From Campanula takesimana (taxonomy: Eukaryota > Streptophyta > Magnoliopsida > Asterales > Campanulaceae), in the NCBI GenBank assembly GCA_026119855.1, contig JAOWBW010001119.1, positions 434,001-498,000 on the forward strand: a stretch of DNA of 64,000 bases, given 5' to 3'. A program made the position numbers and the translations under genes. The number at the start of each line of letters is the position of its first letter. The stretch's first letter is position 1. A model generated the notes under the pieces. The model searched no databases. It was given only the letters and a program-made list of their open reading frames with translations, and was not told the DNA's origin. Of the stretch, positions 52,345 through 61,744 are shown in pieces.

Positions 52345-52356
52345 TGGTATCAGAGC
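52345..52356 (+). promoter_or_regulatory. Chromovirus primer binding site
   Basis: TGGTATCAGAGC, full match to the initiator-methionine tRNA site, two bases after the LTR. Confidence 0.95.
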
Positions 52357-52704
52357 CCCGGTTTAAGATTACTTGGGAGACTCAGAATTAGAAGTTAAGA
52401 CTATTGGGAGAAGTAGTACTTAACCATTGTGGGCTTAGAACTCTGATAAGAACAAAGTACTCTTGGGAAGCACTAATGAAGGGAAGCTGCTATTTAGGGA
52501 AACTTTCCATTTTAGGAAACTTTCTAAGTTAGGAAACTTTCCTTTATAGAAATTTGCTATTTTAGGAAAGAACCTAAAGGGAGGTTCTAAATAAGGATGA
52601 GTATGTACTTGAGTATGGCTTGAGTGATTGATATTTTCTTTTAAGAATGAATTACACTATGGGATGCTTGTGATTCTAATGCTTGTGTGTTTACATTGTA
52701 GATC

Positions 52705-53193
52705 ATGGACGGACTAAAGACTAAAACACCCAAGGAGAGAGCAATCGTAAGGGGTGCATGGACGATTAGGCAGCTTAAGGGACAATTGACGAAGAAAAAG
52801 AAGGAAGCGGACTATACCTTTGACAAATGGATGCAAACTAGAGATTTGTGGTATAAGGCTCGAGAAGAAGTAGAAAAGCTGAAGGAAGCAATAAACAAAA
52901 AGGACGAGGAAATAGCTAATATCAGGGAGGAATTTTATTGGAATTTCTATAAAGAGCCAATGGTAGAAAATGTGGTGACCGAAGAAGAAGCCACCGAAAT
53001 TGACATTATTGTAGAGGGCAGTGAAGCTGCCCCGATTATGATTGAAGATGAAGTACTGGAGGAAGAACCGGTCCCTAGGCCAAGAGGAAGGCCAAGAGGT
53101 TCAAGGAAAGTTTACGTGCCAACTGGAAGGCCTAGGGGTAGGCCTAGGAAAAAATGTAACCCCGTGATTATAAGGGGAGTAGCCATCCATTAG
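52705..53193 (+). CDS. Extra ORF before gag: coiled coil plus AT-hooks
   Basis: Intact 162-codon frame, MDGLKTKTPKERAIVRGAWT at the start. A strong 3' splice site (TTTACATTGTAG) ends three bases before the ATG, so it is probably made from a spliced RNA. Residues about 25-85 are rich in Lys, Glu and Ala with heptad-like spacing (coiled coil), followed by an acidic stretch (about 90-125) and two AT-hook motifs near the C-terminus, PRPRGRPRGSRK and GRPRGRPRKK. AT-hooks bind the minor groove of AT-rich DNA. Its possible role is in chromatin targeting or Gag-DNA contact; this is inference. I do not know of such a protein as a standard part of Tekay/Del elements. Composition differs strongly from gag. 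Confidence 0.7.
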   Translation: MDGLKTKTPKERAIVRGAWTIRQLKGQLTKKKKEADYTFDKWMQTRDLWYKAREEVEKLKEAINKKDEEIANIREEFYWNFYKEPMVENVVTEEEATEIDIIVEGSEAAPIMIEDEVLEEEPVPRPRGRPRGSRKVYVPTGRPRGRPRKKCNPVIIRGVAIH

Positions 53194-53699
53194 TATTCTT
53201 TTTAGAAGTTAGCATTCTTTCATTAAAAAGGTTTAGTATTCTTTTTAATTCTATTAGTAAAGAACTTAGTGATTATTCTAGTTTAGATCAGTTAAATAAA
53301 TAAAAGTTATATATTTTTTTTTTTTGGTAAGTTATTTCTTGTCATGTGATTCTTTAAGTTAAACTATGTTTGAATAAACTTAGTGAATGCATTAAATGAT
53401 AGTAATCAGTTCTGTGGGGACGGCCTATAAAAGTATGAAATTCGTTTGAGTACATCGACTAATATAGTTAAAGACCTAAAGTAAGGTCGATGCAGTGAAA
53501 GGTCTAAAGTAAGACCGATATATACACATAAATATGTACGTGAAGTTAGTATGAGACCAAGTTAAGTATAAACTCTCGATGAAACAGTAAATTGTGAGGT
53601 CAAGTAGCCGACCTAGTTAAATCAATTGTCATTAATATGTAAAACCAGTTTTCGTGGTGGGTCATCAATCAGTGATAATTCAATCTTTCTTAACTTCAG
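53194..53699 (+). other. Spacer between the extra ORF and gag, probable intron end
   Basis: AT-rich. It has a donor-like TTTTTGGTAAGTTA at about 53326 and an acceptor CTTAACTTCAG that abuts the gag ATG at 53700. Repeats of AAGTAAGGTCGAT and AAGTAAGACCGAT lie at about 53470-53520. Confidence 0.5.
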
Positions 53700-55229
53700 A
53701 TGTCTGGAAGAGGAAGAGGAAACCGAGGAAACGCTCGCAACGCGGGGAACCAAGGTAATGTCGATCCGAACATGGTGAACCTTCTGCAAACGCTGAACCA
53801 GACCGTGGCTGGAATCGGACAGGTGGTGAACCAACTAGCACAACCTCAAAACCAACCCCAGCAGGTACCAATGAGAGACCCGCTGGAAATGTTTCAGAGG
53901 AGGAAGCCGACACTTTCTCCGGTACCTCAAAGGAGAAGCCGGAGGACTGGGTTAAGGATATGGAGCACATTTTTGAGACTTTGGAATGTACCACAGAGCA
54001 AGGTAGTTTTTGCAACATTTATGCTTAGGAGTGCGGCTCGCACTTGGTGGGATGCGGAAAAGAGAGCAGCTTTGGCTAGGGGTGAAGGAAATTTCACCTG
54101 GGAAAGGTTTAAAGTAGTATTCAATGAGAAATACTACCCGGCTAGTGTTCGTCACGCCAGAGTGGCAGAGTTTTTGACTTTAACTCAAGGTGACAAGACG
54201 GTGGACGAGTATAGTGAAAGGTTCACAGATCTGCTGGAATTTGCGCCGACCTTTTTCGACAGCGAGGAACAAAAGGCCAGGAAGTTCGAAGCCGGACTGA
54301 GTGATCGGATTCGATACAGAATCACTCCTCTGCAGTTAGCGACATATGGGTTAGTGCTAGACAGAGCCAGAATTGTAGAAAGGGAGTCGGATGAGTACCG
54401 CAGCAAGAGGGATGAAAAGAAGAAGTCTGGAGACAAGTCTACTAATAAAGATTCAACTGGGAACAAGGGACAGTTCAACGACCGAGACCGTGATAATCAT
54501 GGAAAGAGGAAAGCTGAGGGAAGCTATGATCGTACAGCAAACAAGTACCCGAACAGAAACTTTGGAAACCGAACCGCTTACGATAAGGGAAAGGCTAAAG
54601 AGCAGGGGACCGCCGAAGTATGCCCGGCGTGTGATGGCAATCATAAGGCTGATGCGTGCAAGTACAAGGACAGAAAATGCTATAACTGTGAGAAGATTGG
54701 GCACCCGCAGTGGAAGTGCCCAGAGCCGAAGAAGAATGCACAAGCTCATGGGGTGAAGGCAGAAGATAAAAGTAAGACTGGTGGTCAGGGGCGTGTGTTC
54801 ACCATGACTGCTAGAGATGCTAGAGCCACAAATGACTTGGTGGCAGGTACGCTTCAGTTATATTCTCGCAACGTATACGCTTTGATTGATTCTGGTGCTA
54901 CTCATTCTGTGATTAGTTCTAAGTTGACAAAACAGTTAAAATTGTCACCTAAGGCGTTAGAAGTACCCTTGGTAATTGATACCCCGACTAAGGAGTCGAT
55001 CCCAGTTACTTCAGTGTTTCAAAGTTGTCCTCTAAGGATAGGCGATAGAGAACTCGAGGTTGATCTTATATGTCTGGATCTCAGTGATTTTGACATCATC
55101 CTAGGTATGGACTGGTTGGCTGCGTATCATGCCAAAGTAGACTGCTTTAGAAAAGAAGTGAATTTTGAATTACCTCTGGAGAAGGATTTTGTTTTCAAGG
55201 GTCGAAACCAAGAGTCCGAACGGGTCTGA
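53700..55229 (+). CDS. Chromovirus Gag-protease
   Basis: 509-codon frame. The N-terminus is Gly/Arg/Asn-rich. The Gag core follows: ARTWWDAEKRAALARGEGNF, WERFKVVFNEKYYPASVR, then GDKTVDEYSERFTDLLEF. A zinc knuckle CYNCEKIGHPQWKC starts at residue 327. The aspartic protease follows, ALIDSGATHSVIS with catalytic Asp near residue 397, and ILGMDWLAAYHAKVDC. Between about 53880 and 54005 the frame gives a non-conserved Arg/Pro-rich run, while the neighbouring frame there reads KPEDWVKDMEHIFETLECT, the expected Gag sequence. Two compensating length errors thus garble about 42 codons. The frame ends just before pol; a single base difference separates them, whereas Tekay/Del-type elements usually have one gag-pol frame. 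Confidence 0.9.
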   Translation: MSGRGRGNRGNARNAGNQGNVDPNMVNLLQTLNQTVAGIGQVVNQLAQPQNQPQQVPMRDPLEMFQRRKPTLSPVPQRRSRRTGLRIWSTFLRLWNVPQSKVVFATFMLRSAARTWWDAEKRAALARGEGNFTWERFKVVFNEKYYPASVRHARVAEFLTLTQGDKTVDEYSERFTDLLEFAPTFFDSEEQKARKFEAGLSDRIRYRITPLQLATYGLVLDRARIVERESDEYRSKRDEKKKSGDKSTNKDSTGNKGQFNDRDRDNHGKRKAEGSYDRTANKYPNRNFGNRTAYDKGKAKEQGTAEVCPACDGNHKADACKYKDRKCYNCEKIGHPQWKCPEPKKNAQAHGVKAEDKSKTGGQGRVFTMTARDARATNDLVAGTLQLYSRNVYALIDSGATHSVISSKLTKQLKLSPKALEVPLVIDTPTKESIPVTSVFQSCPLRIGDRELEVDLICLDLSDFDIILGMDWLAAYHAKVDCFRKEVNFELPLEKDFVFKGRNQESERV

Positions 55230-55237
55230 TTTCCGTA

Positions 55238-58212
55238 ATGAAGGCTCGTAAACTGTTAAGGAAAGGTTGTGAGGGATTTCTGGCGTATGTTGGTGAGTCA
55301 AACAAGAAAGAAGTGACCATCGAATCCCTCTCCATAGTAAAAGATTTCAAGGATGTTTTTCCCAAAGATTTGCCAGGAATACCGCCGGAGCGAGAAGTGG
55401 AATTTTCGATAGATCTAGCACCTGAGACTGCACCGATTTCAAGAGCACCATATAGGATGGCTCCGCCGGAACTTAAAGAGTTAAAAGAGCAGTTACAAGA
55501 ACTTTTGGACAAGGGCCTGATTAGACCGAGTGCATCACCGTGGGGTGCGCCGGTATTATTTGTAAAGAAGAAGGATGGGTCGATGAGACTATGCATTGAC
55601 TATCGGGAGTTAAACCGTGTGACAATTAAGAATAAGTATCCTTTGCCAAGGATCGATGATTTGTTTGACCAACTCCAAGGTGCATGCTATTTCTCTAAGA
55701 TTGATCCGTGTTCTGGTTACCATCAGTTAAGAGTGAAAAAGGAAGATGTAGCAAAGACGGCTTTTAGGACAAGGTACGGACACTACGAGTTCTTAGTAAT
55801 GCCGTTTGGGCTGACAAATGCGCCTGCTGTGTTCATGGAGCTTATGAATAGAGTATTTCAAGAATATTTGGACAAGTGTGTAATAGTATTCATCGATGAT
55901 ATCTTGGTGTATTCGAAATCAAAAGAGGAGCATGAAGAACATTTGAAATTAGTGTTACAGATTTTGAGGGAGCAAAAGTTGTATGCCAAATTTAAGAAGT
56001 GTGAATTCTGGCTTGAGGAAGTAGCGTTTTGGGACATGTGGTATCTAAGAATGGGATAGCAGTTGACCCTGCAAAGGTTGAGGCTATAGTTAATTTGGAG
56101 AGACCAACTTCGGTTAGTGAGATAAGGAGCTTTTTGGGTTTAGCAGGGTACTACCGTAGGTTCGTGGAAGGGTTTTCAAAGTTATCTCTACCATTGACCA
56201 GGTTAACCACAAAAGGGACAAGATTTGTGTGGTCAGACGATTGTGAGAAGAGTTTCAAGAGTTGAAAGGGCGATTGGTGTCTGCGCCTGTCCTTACGTTA
56301 CCAACCAGCAGTGATGGCTTCGTGATCTATAGTGATGCTTCATTGAAAGGTTTGGGTTGTGTGTTGATGCAAAATGATAAAGTGGTGGCTTATGCGTCTA
56401 GGCAACTCAAGAACCACGAGAAAAACTATCCTACCCACGATTTGGAGTTAGCGGCCGTGGTGTTTGCACTGAAAATTTGGAGACACTATTTGTATGGGGT
56501 ACCTTGTGAAATTTACACCGACCATAAAAGTCTTAAGTACATTTTCACTCAGAAAGAGCTGAATATGAGGCAAAGGAGATGGCTAGAGTTACTTAAAGAT
56601 TATGATTGCAAAATCTTTTATCATCCTGGGAAGGCCAATAAGGTGGCTGATGCATTAAGCAGAAAGAACCATGGAACATTAGCGACTATGATTTCTAAGG
56701 GGGTAAGTGAATTGAGAGATAGTGAAATAGTAAAGCTAGAGGTTAAAGTTAAAGGCTATTTGGCTCAGATGAGTGTCCAACCAACACTGTTAGTGAGAAT
56801 CAAGGAAGCTCAGAATGTGGATGACGAGTTGGAAGCGATTCACAAGGTTATCAGTAAGAAGGGAATGGTAGACTTCCGTGTTAGCGACGACGGGATCATG
56901 AGGTATCGATCAAGGATTTGGGTGCCTAATAATGATAGTATCAAGAGGGAAATTCTTGAAGAAGCTCACTGTTCAAGGTTTTCGGTCCACCCTGGGAGCA
57001 CTAAGATGTATAAAGATCTAAAGGAATCCTTTTGGTGGAACAATATGAAGAGTGAGGTGGCGGAATTCGTTTCTAAGTGCTTGGTGTGTCAGCAAGTGAA
57101 AAGTGAACACCAGAAACCCGCGGGACTACTACAATCGTTACCTATTCCAGAGTGGAAGTGGGAACACATCACTATGGACCTGGTGATTGGACTTCCAAGA
57201 CGTTGAAGGGTCATAACGCAATTTGGGTCATAGTGGATAGGCTCACTAAATCGGCTCACTTTCTAGCAATCAAGGTAACTGATTCGTTGGAGAAGTTAGC
57301 TAAGTTGTACGTGGATGAGATCGTAAGGTTACATGGGATACCGTCTCTATAGTGTCAGATCGAGATGCAAGATTTACATCGAATTTTTGGAAGAGTTTAC
57401 AGAAAGCGTTGGGGACGGAGTTAACTATGAGTACAGCGTTCCACCCTCAGACAGACGGACAGTCAGAAAGGACGATTCAAACTCTCGAAGACCTACTGAG
57501 AGCAACGTCGTTAGATTGGCAAGGAGCGTGGGATGATCATCTACCACTAGTGGAATTTACCTACAACAACAGTTACCACTCTAGTATTGGAATGGCGCCG
57601 TATGAAGCTCTTTATGGGCGGAAATGTAGATCGCCTGCGTGTTGGATGAAGTAGGCGAGAGAAAGTTAACTGGACCCGAGATTGTTCAAGTAACGGCGGA
57701 TAAAGTTCAACAGATTCGCAAGTGGTTGTTAACTGCGCAGAGTAGGCAGAAATCGTATGCGGATAATCGAAGGCGCGATCTGGAGTTCCAAATAGGGGAT
57801 CATGTATTCTTGAGGATCTCACCGACAAAAGGGGTCATGCGGTTTGGGATTCGTGGGAAGTTAAGTCCTAGGTACGTGGGGCCGTTCGAGATTCTAGAAC
57901 GAATAGGGGCGGTAGCCTATAAGTTGCTCTACCTCCTGTGCTGTCTGGTGTGCACAATGTGTTTCACGTATCGATGTTGAGAAAATACGTAGCTGACCCG
58001 AGCCACGTCATAGAGTACAAACAGTTACGTTTTCGTGAAGACTTGAGTTATGATGAAAAGCGGTAAAGATTGTAGACCGTAAAGATCAAGTTTTGCGGAA
58101 GCGAGTGATTCCGTATGTAAAAGTACAATGGAGCAATCACACGGAAAGAGAAGCCACGTGGGAGCTCGAAAGTGAAATGCGTGATATGTATCCCGCTTTG
58201 TTCGAAGATTAA
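55238..58212 (+). pseudogene. Chromovirus Pol (RT, RNase H, integrase, chromodomain), with frame breaks
   Basis: Reverse transcriptase: PYRMAPPELKELKEQLQELL, YPLPRIDDLFDQL and the catalytic VFIDDILVYSK (Asp220/221 of the first frame). The RNase H part has YSDASLKGLGCVLM and HDLELAAVVFALKIW. Integrase has its HHCC part (CLVCQQVK), then catalytic Asp (WEHITMDLVIGLP), Asp (SDRDARFTSNFW) and Glu (DGQSERTIQTLEDLLRA). The C-terminus (VKVQWSNHTEREATWELESE) is a chromodomain-like tail, which fits the Tekay/Del group. The frame changes near 56030, 56255, 57200, 57345, 57650, 57925 and 58060. Each looks like one missing base in a short homopolymer, and no catalytic residue is lost. The stop is the TAA at 58210-58212. 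Confidence 0.9.
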
Positions 58213-58244
58213 GGTACGTTTAGTTTGGAGGACCAAACTCTTTT

Positions 58245-58257
58245 AAGGGGGTAAGAA
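58245..58257 (+). promoter_or_regulatory. Chromovirus polypurine tract
   Basis: AAGGGGGTAAGAA immediately before the 3' LTR, the usual start of plus-strand DNA synthesis. Confidence 0.8.
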
Positions 58258-60427
58258 TGTAATAACCCGAACCTACCTTTTATATTTTTATTTGATTTAA
58301 ACTCTTAATTATTAATGGGCCAAACTTTAATAATTAGTTTAGTTTAGTTTTTGGGTCAAAGGTAGAAAGCCCAATTTATTACTAAGAAGGATTAGGAATC
58401 CAATTTAAAATAGGGAGTTGGGAAATATAAATACCTCTCTTAAAACCTAAACCCATTATTTTTTTTTCCACCGCCAAGAAGAAAGACGGGAAGAGGGAAG
58501 GGAGGCGCAGAACAGAATCGGGAGAGAGTTGAGAGAGAGAGAGCAGCGCCGGTGAAGCCATCGGGAGAGAGAAGTGAACGGTGAAGGAGAGGAAGAGAGA
58601 AGGCGATCGTGTTCGCAAAGGTAATTCTAGAACCCCTCAAACCTTTCTCTTCATCTATGTAAATCGAATTGTTGGGTTAAGAACCCTAAGTTATGGATTG
58701 ATCAACTAGGGTTTATTAGTATGCAATTAAGGAAGAAAATAAGGACTGTGGAAGTGTGTGTGCTGCGTGTGTGTGTGTGTTGGTGTGCGTCTGGGTGCGA
58801 TAGGTGTGTGTGTGTGTGTGTGTGTGCGGCGGCAGGGACTGCCGAGTGTGTGTGTGTGTGTGTGCGTTATCTATTCTCTGTGTGTGTGCGTATTTAGTGC
58901 AGTAGATGGTGGGTGTGTGTGTGGGTTGATGGTGGGTGTGTGTGTAAAGTGTGGGTATCTGAAGTGTGGGTGTCTGAAGTGGTGGGTGTACTAGAGGGTG
59001 TGTGAATCAGAGTGGTGGGTGTGTCTGTCAGTAGGTGTACTCAGTAAGTGTGTGCAGAAAGTGTGAAATCAGTGTGTGTAATATGTGTAGTGAAATTGAG
59101 AATTGGGGATTGACTAATAAAAACCCTAGGGGTGTTGTAGTCATTCTTAAAGTTATTGGGTAACTAGGAAAGGGGTGATAGATGACTAAACCATGAAATT
59201 AATCGAGTAAAAAGAAGTAAATTGGGACGGAAGTAAAATAGTATTTTTCTCATGTCTAAGGCTAGACTATTTTATATTGTAGATTGTCCAAGCGGAGTAA
59301 AGCAAGCTAGTAGAACACGAAGCTAAGGTAAGGGATTACGCTCTTAGTTGTGTATTGATTCTTAATCCTTCGTTTAGGATTCCCAATCTTTGTTTTTATA
59401 AAGTAAACTATCTGTGTGGCTAGATAGTCTTTTAATAACTATTCCGTTCTGCGAATTGTTCCGTCTTTTGTTATCCACCCTATTGATATTGTTGTTGTTC
59501 AATTGGGTTATCATGAGTATGATTTGCTTTGTGATCTTGGTGTCTAAGTGAGATGTACACTTTTTAAAAGTGATCAAGTAAAGTTTTGTAAAGTTAAGCT
59601 TTGTTTTGTAAAAGCTCTTTAAAGTGAATTTTTATAATAAGTAAAGTGACTACAGTTATCCATAATCCCGAAACGGATAAGTGGACCCCTACAGTTATCC
59701 ATAATCCCGAAACGGATAAGTGGACCCTTACAGTTATCCATAGTTCTAAGTTGAACATGTGGACCCCTTTGCGTTGCTTGATGAAGTAACGTAGGTTATC
59801 ATGATATACCGATTTTGGGTGCGGTCAGTAGAAACCCGAGCCCTGGGTACAGCACGTGCTTAATCCCTAAATGAAGTAAAGTAAAGTAAAGAAAAGTAAA
59901 GTGTGAGTAAAATGTTGTGTTTTGGAAACTGCCTCTGAAGCCACGTGTTTTCAAGTAATGAATTGTTTTCATCAAGTAAATGTTTCTTTTCAAACTGAGT
60001 ATTAGTTGATCATTGAGTTATATCCGTTCATTGTAATTCATTGTTACCGTTCGCTTCGGTCATCTCCTCTTAGTACCCGAGGGGATACCGTATGAACTTA
60101 CTGGCATTGTTCGCTCATTCCTTTCATCTTTTTCTCTCTCCAGGTTATAAATAAGCAGATCAGGAGTCGCAAGGTTTGGCGGCTTAGGAGTTATCTTTTA
60201 AATAAAGTTAATTAGTGGTTATGTTTCCGTTACGGTTAAGATATAAACTTTACTTTCAGTTAGTTACCGTTTGAGCTAGTGGTTTGTACTAGCCGTTGTG
60301 GATTTGAACGTTGGTTAAAGTTTGAATTGTGGTTATTTGTAGCCGTTGGGCATTCTGATTATGGGAATTATTCGTATTAAGTTATATTTTTGTTAATTTT
60401 ATTATAGTGAAAAGTTGGGGTGTTACA
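58258..60427 (+). mobile_element. 3' LTR of the chromovirus
   Basis: 2170 bp. Differences from the 5' LTR are almost all single-base length changes (for example at TTTTATATTTT, AGTTTTGGG, TTTAAAAAGTG, TACTGGGC), a GT-repeat length change, and one small rearranged AT stretch near 60385. Confidence 0.95.
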
Positions 60428-60938
60428 CAGTATCCTTGGTTTGCCAGAATAGGCTATAAGGCAACGATTTGCAGGGATGGCTGTGTTCTACATGGGGATA
60501 TATGGCACAGATGAGTACTGCTCAGATCCAGTGGATGGTGCCTCACTGGGAGGTGATCAAGCATGGGGGTCAGAGTGCACTCTAGTATACAGCACTTTTT
60601 TCGCGACCACGTGACATACTTCTGTCTCGAGAATACTTGGACTGGTATCAGAAAACTTTGGGGATATGGATGGACTCTGAGAAGTTGAGACGTGGGGCGG
60701 TGGTCCCTTATGTCTCGAGCAGACGCTTGAGGGAGAACGAGAATGTACAATGGGAGTTGGAGACCGAGTTGGCTCAACTAGCACCTACTGAGAGTAGAAG
60801 AGAGAGAGAAGGCCCAAGTGGGGTTGACTCAACTTAGGAAGGCTTTATTTGAAGATCCTACTAGACAGGCTAGACGTGGACGAAGAGACAAGAAACCGAA
60901 GAGGGATGAGGAAGAGGAAGAAGAGGGATGACTCCGAG
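60428..60938 (+). pseudogene. DUF7745-like gene, 3' part
   Basis: Continues the gene cut at 50179; CAGTA at its start is the target duplication. The frame goes YPWFARIGYKATICRDGCVL, then stops and frame changes (HFFRDHVTYFCLE, then a Glu/Arg-rich coiled end), and finishes with a basic and acidic tail (RGRRDKKPKRDEEEEEEG). The Trp-rich middle and the length fit the C-terminal half of the family. It is broken beyond translation as it stands. Confidence 0.55.
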
Positions 60939-61491
60939 TATCCAATACAGCGTTGCAGACACATAGTTTAGATTTTAGTTTATTTTTAGTTTATTTAAAT
61001 TTCAAAGCAGGTTATTTATTCGCATGTTCTTTCGAGCTTAGACTCTATCAAATAAAGTTAACGTGTAGTGACTTGTGGAAATAGAGATTTCGCTTTAGTT
61101 ATAAAAAATTGTTTGCTTTATTGAAAATTTGCTCAACCAGATTTGGATTTTTATTTATTTTTGAGACCGCACCATTGAAGGCTGCCTACGTTTCCCTTTT
61201 ACAAGTAGGGTTAAGGGGCTCAAGTCACCGTAGTTCATATCTGATTGTAGAAAGGGAAGATAGAAGAGGGAAGTAGAGAGACTAATTTTTTTATTTTTTT
61301 TATTTTTTACAAGGGAAATGTCGTTGTAGAAGACCTCTGATGGAGAGCAGGAATGCTGATGGAGAGTACCATTGTGGAGACAGACCGTAGTGGTCAGTTG
61401 TAGTAGTGGAGGAGATTGTAAACTTTGACTGGGAGGAGGCCGTTGTCGTCTACATATACCAATCTTCATTTTGTTTGGTTAAGTGCCCCTC
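60939..61491 (-). mobile_element. Tat-D internal non-coding sequence
   Basis: A type B hairpin lies at 61195-61236 and a T run with AT repeats near 61290-61310. The minus-strand frame over 61155-61469 is Gln/Pro/Ser-rich and follows the knuckle; it may be the end of a Gag. Confidence 0.4.
61195..61236 (-). other. Hairpin-like module, type B (Tat-D)
   Basis: CCTACGTTTCCC, AGGGGCTCAAGTCACCGTAG then TTC; preceded by GAGACCGCACC. Confidence 0.6.
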
Positions 61492-61740
61492 TTAATGAGT
61501 AGTAGAACCTCTTCTTTCAATTCTTGGGCAATCGTCAGTGTCATGTCCTTCCTTCTGATGATATGTGCACCTTCTGCTTGGCTCGCTGGTTTGCGACATC
61601 GTAGCAGAGTTTGTTTCTTGTAGTTTACCAATTTTCCTTAGTGCTTTGAATATGAGTCCCAACGTAGATCCGAGCTTGTGCAATTGAAAAATGATGGGGG
61701 CTCCTTTCTGTGACTCGAACCTCCCGTGCGTTGGTTGTAA
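61492..61740 (-). pseudogene. Tat Gag-like zinc-knuckle fragment downstream of pol
   Basis: The minus strand reads RRCTYHQKEGHDTDDCPRIE, then REVLLLIKRGT in the next frame. The C-x2-H-x4-H-x4-C pattern and following helix are those of Tat Gag proteins. In the element sense it lies after reverse transcriptase, which is the wrong order for one intact element. Confidence 0.65.
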
Positions 61741-61744
61741 GGAC

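Larger units (their letters stand above)
50180..60427 (+). mobile_element. Complete chromodomain Gypsy element (Tekay/Del-like)
   Basis: 10,248 bp with target duplication CAGTA (50175-50179, 60428-60432). Order: 5' LTR, primer site, coiled-coil/AT-hook ORF, gag-protease, reverse transcriptase, RNase H, integrase, chromodomain, polypurine tract, 3' LTR. The LTRs differ mainly by one-base length changes, so the insertion is recent. It is the youngest large element here. Confidence 0.95.

Noticed and set aside
54391..54756. 121-codon ORF overlapping gag
   Set aside because: It is an Arg-rich shadow frame of the Gag linker and knuckle coding region.
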